Below the pieces are notes generated by a model, which worked only from the letters and a program-made list of their open reading frames with translations, was not told where the DNA came from and searched no databases. A program made the position numbers and the translations under genes. DNA of 64,000 nucleotides, taken from positions 124,001 through 188,000 of the forward strand of contig JAJFHD010000012.1 in assembly GCA_021775805.1 (NCBI GenBank), read 5' to 3'. The DNA comes from Alphaproteobacteria bacterium (GTDB lineage: Bacteria > Pseudomonadota > Alphaproteobacteria > Rhizobiales > JAJFHC01). Shown here one piece after another: positions 52,948 to 62,802 of the stretch. Within the stretch, counting starts at the first letter, position 1; the number at the start of each line of letters is the position of its first letter.

Positions 52948-53474
52948 CCAAGATTCTCATCAGCGCCTGCCTTCTGGGCAGACCGGTCCGGTATGACGGG
53001 CGCGGCAAACGTCTCGATCATCAGTTGATTGAGCAATGGCAGGCCGAGGGCCGTCTGGTCTCGGTCTGCCCAGAGATCCTCGCCGGTTTTCCGACACCGA
53101 GGCCGCCCGCGGAAATTCAGAAAGGTTGGGACGGCGTTGATGTACTCGCTGGCGGGGCGGCCATTTTCGAGGACACCGGGCGAGATGTCACTCAAGCCTT
53201 CATCAACGGTGCCCACGCCGCCTTGAAGATTGCCAAGGAACATGACTGCCGGTTTGCCCTGCTGACCGATGGCAGTCCGTCGTGTGGTTCGACGTTCATC
53301 TATGACGGTGGGTTCCGGGGACGTCGAAAAAGTGGAGCAGGGGCCGTTGCTGCGTTACTGCAGCAGAACGGCATAGAAGTGTTTGCTGAATCCCGTATCG
53401 CTGATCTGGCAAGCGTGCTTGGTCGGTTTTGCGGCGTTAGCGGCGAACAAATCTCTTCGGATCGAACGCGCTGA
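52944..53474 (+). CDS. DUF523 / TudS-type [4Fe-4S] desulfidase-like protein
   Basis: A 176-residue protein of the DUF523 family. The three conserved Cys that hold the [4Fe-4S] cluster in TudS (2-thiouracil desulfurase) are visible in LISACLLGRPVRYDG, SVCPEILAG and DGSPSCGST. TudS removes sulfur from thiouracil using the cluster's free iron site; whether this homologue uses thiouracil or another thiolated compound is unknown. Its ATG overlaps the transporter stop, suggesting uptake and desulfuration of one compound. The larger open frame beginning at 52218 runs antisense-like through the transporter and is not used. Confidence 0.88.
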   Translation: MTKILISACLLGRPVRYDGRGKRLDHQLIEQWQAEGRLVSVCPEILAGFPTPRPPAEIQKGWDGVDVLAGGAAIFEDTGRDVTQAFINGAHAALKIAKEHDCRFALLTDGSPSCGSTFIYDGGFRGRRKSGAGAVAALLQQNGIEVFAESRIADLASVLGRFCGVSGEQISSDRTR

Positions 53475-54690
53475 TGTCTTCGTTCGGCTTTCTCTCTTGC
53501 GCAAGATCCGCGATAATCCGTCCCGTGATGCCGCCGAGCGTCAGGCCGATGTGCTGGTGGCCGAAGGCGTAGAGGATGTCATCGGACTGCGGTGAATGGC
53601 CGATCACAGGAAGGGCGTCGGGCAGGGTGGGGCGGAAGCCCAGCCAGTCTTCGTCCGGGGCGCCCAGATCGCCGAACATCTCGTGAGATTTACGGGTCAG
53701 GTAGGCGATACGGCGTGGGGATCTGGGTTTTTCCAGACCGGCAAGTTCAACGGTGCCGGCGATTCTCAGGCCCGCGGCCATCGGTGTCGCGTAGAAACCG
53801 GCGTCAGCCCAGCCGACCGGTCGCGACAGCAGATGCCCATGGTCCTTAAACATCACATGATGGCCGCGTTCGGTGTCCAGGGGGATGTCGGATACTCCGG
53901 AGCCGTCAATGGCCTTTGCGTGAGCACCGGCAGCAATGACGGCTTTTCGAGCCAACAATTCTGTACCGTCTTCCAGACCGATATTTACACCGATGTCACC
54001 GGACATTGTCCGCAACACCCTTGACTGCCGCCAGGCGCCGCCCTGGCTGACAAAACGGGTATGAAAACGTTCGACCAGAGCCTGTGGATCGCTGACATGA
54101 CGGGCGCCGCGGAACAGCAGTCCCTTGTGAATGGGCATTTTCAGAGCCGGTTCCAGTGTTTTGATCTCGGTTGGCGCGAGCACGTCGAAGCTGACCCCGT
54201 TGCGCCGGCGGGCTTCGTTGCCAGCGGTTGCTGCTCTGTAACTGTTCGCGCTGGAATAGACATAAAGGCAGTCGTTGGCGACCATCAGGTCTTCGGCACC
54301 GGCCTCCCTGATCAACGGGTCGAGGCCGGAATCGGCGTAAGACAACAAGCCGCCCAGATCGTCGGTGATCCGTTCGACCCTGGCTACGGAGCAGTTGCGC
54401 AGGAAGGCGATCATCCACGGCAGGTTCTTGAGTGCATAAAGCCAGTCGACGCCCAAGGGGCTTTCTTTTGACAACAGCAGCGACGGCAGTGATGTCAGAA
54501 TTGAAGGACTGTTGACGGGCACGCAGGCGTAGGTCGCCACCGTGCAGGCATTGCCGTAGGACGCACCGCTGCCCGGCGGGTTCTGGTCGAGCAAAAGCAC
54601 GCGCAAACCGCGCATCTGAGCCCACAGAGCGCAGGACACACCAACGATGCCGGCGCCGACGATGGCAAGGTCATACTCCGGCTCAGTCAT
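53437..54690 (-). CDS. FAD-dependent D-amino-acid dehydrogenase-like oxidoreductase (DadA family)
   Basis: A 417-residue DAO-family flavoprotein. The N-terminal FAD motif is AIVGAGIVGVSCALW, followed by LLLDQNPPGSGASYGNA, the DadA-type continuation. The C-terminal segment WLGFRPTLPDALPVIGHSPQ and GHQHIGLTLGGITGRII completes FAD binding. The likely reaction is oxidative deamination of a D-amino acid feeding electrons to the respiratory chain; the substrate is not predictable. Its 3' end overlaps the TudS-like gene by 38 bases in a convergent arrangement, and it is followed upstream by glnA on the same strand after a terminator. Confidence 0.9.
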   Translation of the reverse strand: MTEPEYDLAIVGAGIVGVSCALWAQMRGLRVLLLDQNPPGSGASYGNACTVATYACVPVNSPSILTSLPSLLLSKESPLGVDWLYALKNLPWMIAFLRNCSVARVERITDDLGGLLSYADSGLDPLIREAGAEDLMVANDCLYVYSSANSYRAATAGNEARRRNGVSFDVLAPTEIKTLEPALKMPIHKGLLFRGARHVSDPQALVERFHTRFVSQGGAWRQSRVLRTMSGDIGVNIGLEDGTELLARKAVIAAGAHAKAIDGSGVSDIPLDTERGHHVMFKDHGHLLSRPVGWADAGFYATPMAAGLRIAGTVELAGLEKPRSPRRIAYLTRKSHEMFGDLGAPDEDWLGFRPTLPDALPVIGHSPQSDDILYAFGHQHIGLTLGGITGRIIADLAQERKPNEDISAFDPKRFVRR

Positions 54691-54803
54691 CCTGGCATCA
54701 TCTTGAAAACAAAAATCTATGGAACATTCGAACTGGCCTCACTCCCCAGGCAATGTCACGGTTGGGTGCTGTACCATGTATTACAAGAAATGCGCCTGCG
54801 GCA

Positions 54804-54831
54804 CAAAAAAGACCGGAGCAAAAAGCTCCGG
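54804..54831 (-). terminator. Rho-independent terminator of glnB-glnA
   Basis: On the minus strand CCGGAGC, loop TTTTT, GCTCCGG, then TCTTTTTTG. A seven-base perfect GC-rich stem and a T-run directly after it, 77 bases past the glnA stop: textbook intrinsic terminator. Confidence 0.9.
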
Positions 54832-54907
54832 CCTCAGGTCGAGACGGCGAACGGCGGGTGTGAGGAGTACTGAAGACGATGTACGACCGCCGTCCGCCGC
54901 CTCTTTG

Positions 54908-56317
54908 TCAGACGCTGTAGTACATGTCGAATTCAACCGGGTGCGGTGTGTGTTCGAACCGGATGACTTCCTCCATCTTCAGCTCGATATAGGAATCGAT
55001 CTGATCATCTGTGAAGACGCCGCCCTTGGTCAGGAAGCCGCGGTCCATGTCGAGCGATACCAGCGCTTCTCTGAGCGAACCGCAAACTGTAGGCACTTCC
55101 TTCAGTTCCTCCGGCGGCAGTTCGTAGAGATCCTTGTCCATCGGGTCGCCCGGGTGGATCTTGTTCTGGATGCCGTCAAGACCAGCCATCAGCATTGCCG
55201 CGAAGGCAAGGTAGGGGTTGGCTGTCGGATCGGGGAAACGGACTTCCACACGTTTGGCATTCGGCGACGTTGCAAACGGAATGCGGCACGACGCCGACCG
55301 GTTGCGCGCGGAATAGGCCAGCAGCACCGGTGCTTCGAAGCCTGGAACCAACCGCTTGTAGGAGTTGGTCGACGGGTTCGTCAGGGCGTTCAGCGCCTTG
55401 GCGTGCTTGATGATGCCGCCGATGTAGAACAGGCAGTCCTCGGACAGGTCGGCGTACTGGTTGCCGGCAAACAGCGGCTTGCCGTCCTTCCAGATCGACT
55501 GGTGCACATGCATGCCGGTGCCGTTGTCGCCATAGACCGGCTTGGGCATGAAGGTTGCCGACTTGCCATAGGCGTGGGCGACATTGTGGATCGCATATTT
55601 GTAGATCTGCAGGTGATCGCCGATGCGTGTCAGCGGCGCGAACTTTATGCCCAGTTCATGCTGGGCCGCACCCACTTCATGGTGATGTTTTTCGACTTCG
55701 ACGCCCATTTCGGCCATGACCGAGAGCATTTCCGAACGGATGTCCTGGCAGCTGTCGACCGGGTTGACGGGGAAGTACCCGCCCTTGGTGCGCGGACGGT
55801 GGCCGAGGTTGCCCATCTCGTATTCGGTGTCGGTGTTGGTCGGCAGTTCCGACGAGTCGAGCTTGAAGCCGGTGTTGTAGGGATCGGACGCAAACCGTAC
55901 GTCGTCGAAAATGAAAAACTCTGCTTCAGGACCCATCATGATGGTGTCGCCGATACCGGTTTGCAGCAGATAGGCTTCGGCGTTCTTCGCCGTCATGCGC
56001 GGATCGCGGCTGTAGCCTTCGCCCGTGGTCGGCTCAAGAATGTCACAGAAGATGGCGAGCGTGGATTGTGCGTAGAACGGGTCCAGTGCCACGGAGTCCA
56101 CATCAGGCATCAGGGTCATGTCGGATTCGTTGATGGCTTTCCAGCCGGCAATCGAAGAGCCGTCGAACATCACGCCGTCGGCGAACATGTCCTCGTCGCA
56201 TACCGATACGTCCATCGTGACGTGCTGCATCTTGCCACGCGGGTCGGTGAACCGGAGATCGACAAATTTGACGTCTTTTTCCTTGATCAGTTTGAGAATG
56301 TCGTCGGCTGTTGCCAT
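54908..56317 (-). CDS. glnA: Glutamine synthetase, type I
   Basis: A 469-residue GSI that joins ammonia to glutamate at the cost of ATP. Signature segments are [18 protein letters not shown], the metal-binding region [13 protein letters not shown], the ATP loop [20 protein letters not shown] and the glutamate-site [10 protein letters not shown]. The adenylylation Tyr is in the [10 protein letters not shown] loop, so activity would be tuned by GlnE. It follows glnB by 63 bases on the same strand, giving a glnBA operon under nitrogen control, and ends at the clear terminator. Confidence 0.98.
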   Translation of the reverse strand: MATADDILKLIKEKDVKFVDLRFTDPRGKMQHVTMDVSVCDEDMFADGVMFDGSSIAGWKAINESDMTLMPDVDSVALDPFYAQSTLAIFCDILEPTTGEGYSRDPRMTAKNAEAYLLQTGIGDTIMMGPEAEFFIFDDVRFASDPYNTGFKLDSSELPTNTDTEYEMGNLGHRPRTKGGYFPVNPVDSCQDIRSEMLSVMAEMGVEVEKHHHEVGAAQHELGIKFAPLTRIGDHLQIYKYAIHNVAHAYGKSATFMPKPVYGDNGTGMHVHQSIWKDGKPLFAGNQYADLSEDCLFYIGGIIKHAKALNALTNPSTNSYKRLVPGFEAPVLLAYSARNRSASCRIPFATSPNAKRVEVRFPDPTANPYLAFAAMLMAGLDGIQNKIHPGDPMDKDLYELPPEELKEVPTVCGSLREALVSLDMDRGFLTKGGVFTDDQIDSYIELKMEEVIRFEHTPHPVEFDMYYSV

Positions 56318-56380
56318 GGTCTTTGTCCTTAGTTGCTAGTCAATTGTGTTCAGGGTGAATTTCTGGTTGAGTGCTTCGTG

Positions 56381-57033
<653 letters not shown>

Positions 57034-58212
57034 ATGTCCGCAGGCGAATTGAACACGGTTTTTCAGGGACTTGGTACGACGGTTTTTACAGTCATGTCTG
57101 GACTCGCCGTCGAGCATGAAGCGATCAACCTGGGCCAGGGCTTTCCCGACACCGACGGACCCGAGGAGATCCGGGCGGAAGCGGCGAGGCGGGTGGTTGA
57201 GGGACCGAACCAGTACCCCCCCATGCAAGGGGTGCCGGAATTGCGCCAGGCGGTGGCCGATCATGACCGGCGTTTCTACGGGCTGGAGTACGACTGGCAG
57301 AGCGAGGTGGTGGTCACCTCCGGTGCGACCGAGGCCCTCGCGGACTGTTTGATGGCCTTGTTGAATCCCGGTGATGAGGCGATTCTCATCGAACCGTTTT
57401 ACGACTGCTATCTCCCCATTATCGAGCAGACCGGTGCCAAGGTTCGTGTCATCTCCCTGGCGCCACCCGACTGGTCGTTCACAAGGCAAGACCTGGAAGC
57501 TGTCTTTTCCGACAAGACCAAATTGATCGTGCTCAACACGCCGATGAACCCGGCCGGCAAGATATTCACCCGTGACGAGTTGGCGCTGATTGCCGAATTT
57601 CTCGAGCGCCATGATGCTTATGCGGTTTGCGATGAAGTCTATGAGCACCTCACATTCGACGGGTTGAAACACCTGCCTTTGGCCAACCTGCCGGGCATGC
57701 GCGAACGCTGCCTGCGGATCGGCTCTGCCGGTAAGACATTCTCTCTGACCGGTTGGAAAGTTGGCTACATCTCCGGACCGGCGTCATTGATGGCCGTGAT
57801 CGCCAAGGCCCACCAGTTCATCACGTTCACCACCGTACCGGCTTTGCAGTACGCGGTGGCCCTGGGGCTCAACCAAAGTGATGACTATTATCAGGGACTG
57901 GCCAACGAACTGGAGCGAAAGAGAGATCACTTGCGCTCCACCCTTGAAGGCATAGGGTTGCCGGTCTTGCCCTGCGACGGAACGTACTTCCTGACTGCGG
58001 ACATAGCGAAGTTCGGGTTCAATGGCTCGGATTACGACTTCTGCAAGCACATCACGGCCAACGCAAAAGTCGCCGCGGTGCCCATGAGTGTGTTCTACCA
58101 TCCGGAAACCAATGACGCCCCCAATTCGCTGATCAGATTCTGTTTCTGCAAAAAGGACGAAGTAATGACCGAGGCTGCCGACCGGCTGGAGCGCTTTTTC
58201 GCCAAGGGTTGA
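57034..58212 (+). CDS. PLP-dependent aminotransferase (methionine/kynurenine aminotransferase-like)
   Basis: A 392-residue class I aminotransferase. K234 in GSAGKTFSLTGWKVG binds PLP; NTPMNPAGKIFTRDEL supplies the PLP-contacting Asn. The N-terminal INLGQGFPDTDGPEEI and the central SGATEALADCL are typical of the branch with YbdL (methionine-oxo-acid transaminase) and kynurenine aminotransferases. The exact amino donor is uncertain. It lies next to nnr (28 bases), a gene order found in alphaproteobacteria without an obvious metabolic reason. Confidence 0.9.
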   Translation: MSAGELNTVFQGLGTTVFTVMSGLAVEHEAINLGQGFPDTDGPEEIRAEAARRVVEGPNQYPPMQGVPELRQAVADHDRRFYGLEYDWQSEVVVTSGATEALADCLMALLNPGDEAILIEPFYDCYLPIIEQTGAKVRVISLAPPDWSFTRQDLEAVFSDKTKLIVLNTPMNPAGKIFTRDELALIAEFLERHDAYAVCDEVYEHLTFDGLKHLPLANLPGMRERCLRIGSAGKTFSLTGWKVGYISGPASLMAVIAKAHQFITFTTVPALQYAVALGLNQSDDYYQGLANELERKRDHLRSTLEGIGLPVLPCDGTYFLTADIAKFGFNGSDYDFCKHITANAKVAAVPMSVFYHPETNDAPNSLIRFCFCKKDEVMTEAADRLERFFAKG

Positions 58213-58239
58213 CGCGACACACAAGAACAGGTGACCTCC

Positions 58240-59748
58240 ATGAGCCCGCCACGCCCCGACACGTCGGAATTGCTGACAAACAGTCAGATGTACGAGGCTG
58301 ACCGTCTTGCCGTGGCGAGCGGCATTTCGGGCGAATTGTTGATGGAGAATGCGGGCCGGGCATGTGCTGACGAAATCTGTCGCCGCTACGGAGCGCAGAA
58401 TGTTGTCGTCATTTGCGGGACCGGCAACAATGGCGGCGACGGTTTTGTCATTGCCCGCCTGCTCAGGGACCGGGGATGGCCGGTTCGAGTGTTGCTCGCC
58501 GGCGATTCCGAGAGCCTCGGCGGCGATGCCCAAATCATGTACGAGCGCTGGGAAGGCTCGACCGATGCCCTGTCGCTTGAAGGCGTCGCCGGTGCACGGT
58601 TCGTCGTTGACGCCATCTTTGGCGCAGGTCTGAGCCGGCCACTTGAAGGCCTCGTGCGCCAGGTCGTCCGGCACCTCAAGGACCAGCCTGCAACAGTGAT
58701 CGCCGTTGACATGCCAAGCGGTGTGGTCGGGTCGACCGGGCAATGTCACGGAGATGCCATTGCCGCGGACCTGACTATAACCTTCTTCCGCAAGAAGATT
58801 GGACACACGGTTTTGCCCGGTGCACGGTTATGCGGTGATGTCGTCGTTGCCGACATCGGAATTCCGGAAACGGTGCTTGAACACATCGCACCGGCAACAT
58901 GGGAGAACCGACCGCAACTGTGGCGGGGTGAACTGTCCGACCTTGGCGTGGAGGATCACAAATATACACGCGGCCATGCTGTTGTCGTTTCCGGCCACAT
59001 GTCGTCTACCGGAGCTGCGAGACTGGGCGCGCGTGCCGCCTTGCGTGCGGGGGCAGGGCTGGTAACACTGGCATCGCCCAAGGATGCCCTGCTGGTCAAT
59101 GCTGCCCATCTGACAACGGTCATGCTTGCCGCCTGCGAAGATGCGCCGTCGCTCGAGCAAATGTTGTCCGACAAACGCAAGAATGCAGTTCTGGTTGGCC
59201 CCGGCCTCGGCATAGGAGAGGGAACACAAGATATCGTTGCTGCGGCATTGACGTCCGGCGCGTCCGTGGTTCTCGATGCCGATGCCCTGACGTCGTTTGA
59301 AGGTCTGCCCGGCAAGCTCGGCCGTCTGGTTGCCGCAAAAGCAGATCGCGGGGTTGTCGTGACCCCGCACAGTGGTGAGTTCTTCCGGTTGTTCAAGTTC
59401 GACAGTCACGACAACCTCGGAAAACTCGAGGCTGTCAGACAGGCCGCAAATTCTCTCGGTGCGGTGTGCCTTTTGAAAGGTGCCGATACGGTGATTGCAG
59501 CCCCGGACGGCCGGGCGGCCATCAACTGCAACGCCCCGCCGCATCTGGCCACGGCCGGTTCCGGCGACGTGCTGGCCGGTATCATTACCGGCCTCATGGC
59601 GCAGAACATGCCGGCATTTGAAGCCGCCTGTGCCGGCGTCTGGTTGCATGGTGAAGCGGGAAACAATCTGGGGCGCGGCACGGTCGCACGAGACATTCCG
59701 GAACAACTTCCCGAGGTATTTGCAACTCTTGATTCTCCCATTGCGTAG
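58240..59748 (+). CDS. nnr: Bifunctional NAD(P)H-hydrate epimerase / ADP-dependent dehydratase
   Basis: A 502-residue metabolite-repair enzyme. The N-terminal half (YjeF_N) is the NAD(P)HX epimerase, with VICGTGNNGGDGFVIARLL; the C-terminal half (ribokinase-like, YjeF_C) is the dehydratase, with VVTPHSGEFFRL, LLKGADTVIAAPDG and ATAGSGDVLAGIITGL. Together they restore damaged NADH/NADPH hydrates. The chosen ATG at 58240 has AGGTGA upstream; the GTG three codons earlier is the alternative. In some Hyphomicrobiales this gene is also near glnB-glnA. Confidence 0.95.
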   Translation: MSPPRPDTSELLTNSQMYEADRLAVASGISGELLMENAGRACADEICRRYGAQNVVVICGTGNNGGDGFVIARLLRDRGWPVRVLLAGDSESLGGDAQIMYERWEGSTDALSLEGVAGARFVVDAIFGAGLSRPLEGLVRQVVRHLKDQPATVIAVDMPSGVVGSTGQCHGDAIAADLTITFFRKKIGHTVLPGARLCGDVVVADIGIPETVLEHIAPATWENRPQLWRGELSDLGVEDHKYTRGHAVVVSGHMSSTGAARLGARAALRAGAGLVTLASPKDALLVNAAHLTTVMLAACEDAPSLEQMLSDKRKNAVLVGPGLGIGEGTQDIVAAALTSGASVVLDADALTSFEGLPGKLGRLVAAKADRGVVVTPHSGEFFRLFKFDSHDNLGKLEAVRQAANSLGAVCLLKGADTVIAAPDGRAAINCNAPPHLATAGSGDVLAGIITGLMAQNMPAFEAACAGVWLHGEAGNNLGRGTVARDIPEQLPEVFATLDSPIA

Positions 59749-59864
59749 CCTGTCAGCGGAAAACATCACTGCCTGACTGTGCAATTCAAACTGGCACTCT
59801 CCTTGCTCCATGACACATAAGCCGGTGGCAACTGTGCCGGTTTGACACATGTTAGGAGCGCGTC

Positions 59865-60014
59865 ATGGCATTATGGTTTGGTTTGGCAGGCTTCGTATGG
59901 TTTGCCTGTATCGCGATGTTCAATGAGATGTTTTCTACGGATATCCTTGTTTTGACATCAGCTTTTTCGGTTTATGCGGTAGCCATGGGAATTCTTTTTC
60001 TGCGCTGGGCATAG
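59865..60014 (+). CDS. Small membrane protein, 49 residues
   Basis: An ATG behind AGGAG (six bases away) opens 49 codons: MALWFGLAGFVWFACIAMFN, then EMFSTDILVLTS, ending in FLRWA. Two hydrophobic stretches (about 3-20 and 27-47) suggest two membrane passes with a short polar turn. No family was recognised. The good ribosome binding site and the gap between nnr and tRNA-Leu support a real gene. A function cannot be proposed. Confidence 0.6.
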   Translation: MALWFGLAGFVWFACIAMFNEMFSTDILVLTSAFSVYAVAMGILFLRWA

Positions 60015-60161
60015 CCGTAACCGGTGCTAACCGTCCCATATGACAACAGCTTTCGTCGATTGCTGCGGTCCCCTGAAAAATCGCGAAAAATTGCATCTGG
60101 TAGTCTTGAAAGACCCTGTGCTATAGAGGCGCCCAATTGCGCGCGGTCGGTCCGCCTGCAC

Positions 60162-60246
60162 GCGGGCGTGGTGGAAATGGTAGACACGCCAGATTTAGGT
60201 TCTGGTGGCGCAAGCCGTGGGGGTTCAAGTCCCTCCGCCCGCACCA
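60162..60246 (+). tRNA. tRNA-Leu, anticodon UAG
   Basis: The acceptor stem GCGGGCG pairs with CGCCCGC followed by A and an encoded CCA. The anticodon loop TTTAGGT (60194-60200) gives anticodon TAG (60196-60198), which reads CUA and other CUN leucine codons. A long variable arm (TGGCGCAAGCCGT region) marks a class II tRNA, as expected for Leu. The T-loop GTTCAAG is canonical. A -10-like TATAGA lies about 40 bases upstream. Confidence 0.97.
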
Positions 60247-60365
60247 ATGGCATGAAATGTGGGTCTATGAGCCGGCGTCACCGCCTTGGCGACAAGACTG
60301 CACGATGAGGTAGAGATTTATTCGAGAGCGTTACTAAGAGCTCGACGGCAGGAAAGTTGAAGTCA

Positions 60366-61736
60366 ATGGAAATTATCGAATCCGTTAATGACGGGTTGAA
60401 GCGGGAACTCAAGGTTGTGATTCCGGCATCTGAACTTGAAAACCGGCTTTCCGGCCGCCTGGCGGAACTCAAGGGTCAGGTCCGGCTCAACGGGTTTCGC
60501 CCGGGCAAGGTTCCGGAAAGCTATCTGCGCAAGACCTACGGCCGATCGGTCATGGCGGAAGTTGTCCAGGAAACGGTGACCGAAACCTCTCAGAAGGCTT
60601 TGGACGACCGTTCGGAAAAACCGGCATTTCAACCGGAGATTGCCTTCACCGAGGACACCGACGAAATCGAGAATGTCATGGCCGGCAATGCCGATTTGTC
60701 CTTTACCATGGCGTTTGAGGTGATCCCGCCGATCGACCTCATGGATTTCTCCAAACTCTCGCTCGAAAAACAGGTTTGCGAGGCCACCGATACCCATATC
60801 GACGAAGCGCTTGAGCGCATCGCATCGAGCCAGCGCGATTTTGAGGCCAAGGACGGCAAGGCGGAATCCGGCGACCGGGCGACGATCGACTTCGTCGGCC
60901 GAATCGACGGCGAGGAGTTTGAAGGCGGCAGCGCACAGGACGCGCCGCTTGAGCTCGGCAGCAATTCGTTTATTCCGGGCTTCGAGGACCAGTTGATCGG
61001 AACCTCGGCCGGCGACGAAGTCGAAGTCAACGTCACGTTTCCAGAAGATTACGGCGCCGCCGAATTTGCCGGCAAGGACGCCGTGTTCTCCGTCACCGTG
61101 AAGGAAATCGCCAGTCCCTCAGAAGTGTCGATCGACGACGAGTTCGCCGCGCGCCTGGGCATGGAAGATCTGGCAAAGCTGCGTGAAGCGGTCAAGGAAC
61201 AGGTCGAAGGCGAATTCGAACAGGTTTCCAAGTCCAAGTTGAAACGGGCCTTGCTCGACGAACTGGATCAGGCCCATACCCTGGACTTGCCGAGCAAGCT
61301 CGTCGAACAGGAGTTCGAACAGGTCTGGAACCAGGTCACTCAGGAAATGGAAAAAGCCAGCCGCACCTTTGAAGACGAAGACACAACCGAAGATGAAGCC
61401 CGTGCCGAGTATCAGACGATTGCCGAACGCCGGGTCCGCCTCGGTCTCGTTCTCGGTGCTGTCGGTGAGAGCAACGACATTTCGGTTGCGGAAGACGAAC
61501 TCAACCGCGGCCTGATGGAACGCCTGCGCCAGTTCCCGGGCCAGGAAAAGGAAGTTTATGACTTCTATCAGAAGAACCCTCAGGCGCTGGCCGAGATCCG
61601 GGCGCCCATTTTCGAACAGAAGGTCGTCGATTTCATAACCGAACTCGCCTCTGTGACAGAAACGACGGTCGATCGTGAAGAGCTTTATCGCGATCCGGAC
61701 GAAGACGAAGAATCCGGCTCAGACAGCGACAAGTGA
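60366..61736 (+). CDS. tig: Trigger factor chaperone
   Basis: A 456-residue ribosome-bound chaperone and peptidyl-prolyl isomerase. The N-terminal ribosome-binding domain has the signature LNGFRPGKVPESYLRKTYG. The FKBP-like PPIase domain runs roughly 160-245 (DRATIDFVGRIDGEEFEGGS, FIPGFEDQLIGTSAGDEVEV), and the helical C-domain follows to an acidic tail. The ATG at 60366 follows AGGAAAG; a TTG three codons before is also open. tig - clpP - clpX is the conserved order. Confidence 0.97.
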   Translation: MEIIESVNDGLKRELKVVIPASELENRLSGRLAELKGQVRLNGFRPGKVPESYLRKTYGRSVMAEVVQETVTETSQKALDDRSEKPAFQPEIAFTEDTDEIENVMAGNADLSFTMAFEVIPPIDLMDFSKLSLEKQVCEATDTHIDEALERIASSQRDFEAKDGKAESGDRATIDFVGRIDGEEFEGGSAQDAPLELGSNSFIPGFEDQLIGTSAGDEVEVNVTFPEDYGAAEFAGKDAVFSVTVKEIASPSEVSIDDEFAARLGMEDLAKLREAVKEQVEGEFEQVSKSKLKRALLDELDQAHTLDLPSKLVEQEFEQVWNQVTQEMEKASRTFEDEDTTEDEARAEYQTIAERRVRLGLVLGAVGESNDISVAEDELNRGLMERLRQFPGQEKEVYDFYQKNPQALAEIRAPIFEQKVVDFITELASVTETTVDREELYRDPDEDEESGSDSDK

Positions 61737-61850
61737 CCGGATGCCTGTTCCGACTGCGTGTGTCACCGTGGCGTCGTGCCGCGTTCTATCGACGTTTACC
61801 GTTCGGTGAGCGAATCGCATTAGGGTGACCGCCGATTTCAGATTGACGTT

Positions 61851-61875
61851 GGTCACTCCGCGTCAAGGAGTGGCC
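61851..61875 (+). other. Stem-loop between tig and clpP
   Basis: GGTCACTCC pairs with GGAGTGGCC around the loop GCGTCAA: nine pairs with one G-U. No T-run follows, so it is not a typical terminator. It lies 55 bases before the clpP start and may be part of the leader. Confidence 0.35.
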
Positions 61876-61929
61876 TGCCCGGTATGCAACAGGGCCGATG
61901 TGCCCTGAATAAAAAGGAAAAGCAGGATT

Positions 61930-62568
61930 ATGCCTGATCCGATCGATACCTATATGAACACGCTCGTGCCGATGGTCGTGGAGCAGACCAACCGCGGCGA
62001 GCGCGCCTATGACATTTATTCCCGTCTGCTCAAGGAACGCATTATCTTCGTCGTCGGGCCGGTCGAAGATCACATGGCGTCTGTCGTAACGGCCCAGTTG
62101 CTGTTTCTGGAAGCCGACAATCCCAAAAAAGAAATCTCCATGTACATCAATTCACCGGGCGGGATTGTGACGTCCGGCATGGCAATCTACGACACCATGC
62201 AGTTCATCCGGCCGCAGGTGTCGACGTTGTGCATTGGCCAGGCCGCTTCCATGGGATCTCTGTTATTGACCGCAGGAGCGCCGGGTATGCGCTATGCTCT
62301 GCCCAACGCCCGGATCATGGTACATCAGCCCTCTGGCGGATTTCAGGGGCAGGCGACGGATATCGAACTGCACGCCCGGGAGATTTTGGCGCTGCGCGCA
62401 CGTTTGAATGCCATTTACGCCGACCACACCGGCCAGGACGTAGAGGCAATCGAAAGCGCACTGGAGCGAGACAATTTCATGACCGCCGAAGCGGCCAAGG
62501 AGTTCGGATTGATCGACGAAGTGATCTCGAAACGTGCCGCGGAGGAGAGCGAAGACGACGCTGGTTGA
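61930..62568 (+). CDS. clpP: ATP-dependent Clp protease proteolytic subunit
   Basis: A 212-residue serine peptidase that forms the double-ring chamber used with ClpX or ClpA. The catalytic triad is S107 in GQAASMGS, H132 in MVHQPSGG and the Asp in FGLIDEVI (D181 by alignment with the E. coli enzyme). The N-terminal ~14 residues look like the short propeptide. The start is the ATG at 61930 with AGGA upstream. clpX follows after about 235 bases. Confidence 0.98.
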   Translation: MPDPIDTYMNTLVPMVVEQTNRGERAYDIYSRLLKERIIFVVGPVEDHMASVVTAQLLFLEADNPKKEISMYINSPGGIVTSGMAIYDTMQFIRPQVSTLCIGQAASMGSLLLTAGAPGMRYALPNARIMVHQPSGGFQGQATDIELHAREILALRARLNAIYADHTGQDVEAIESALERDNFMTAEAAKEFGLIDEVISKRAAEESEDDAG

Positions 62569-62802
62569 GCTGCATTTCTGGGTCCGGAATCCCACACCAG
62601 CGGGACGGCGTGTTAATCAATTCTTGATCAGTGACTTGATAGCATGCTCAATTATTGATTCGATGGCTGGAGAGATTCTCAATTCGATGTCATATCCAGT
62701 TGTCCGGAACGTTTGCGATGCCCATATGAGATGGGATGGGGTCATCAGTCAGGTCTACAAAAGCCGCTTCGGCGGACAGTTGATACAGGTCAGGGAGTAT
62801 CC

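Noticed and set aside
54719-56332. A 537-codon open frame on the plus strand opposite glnA
   Set aside because: It is an antisense shadow caused by the codon bias of glnA: Arg/His/Val-rich, no family resemblance and no ribosome binding site.
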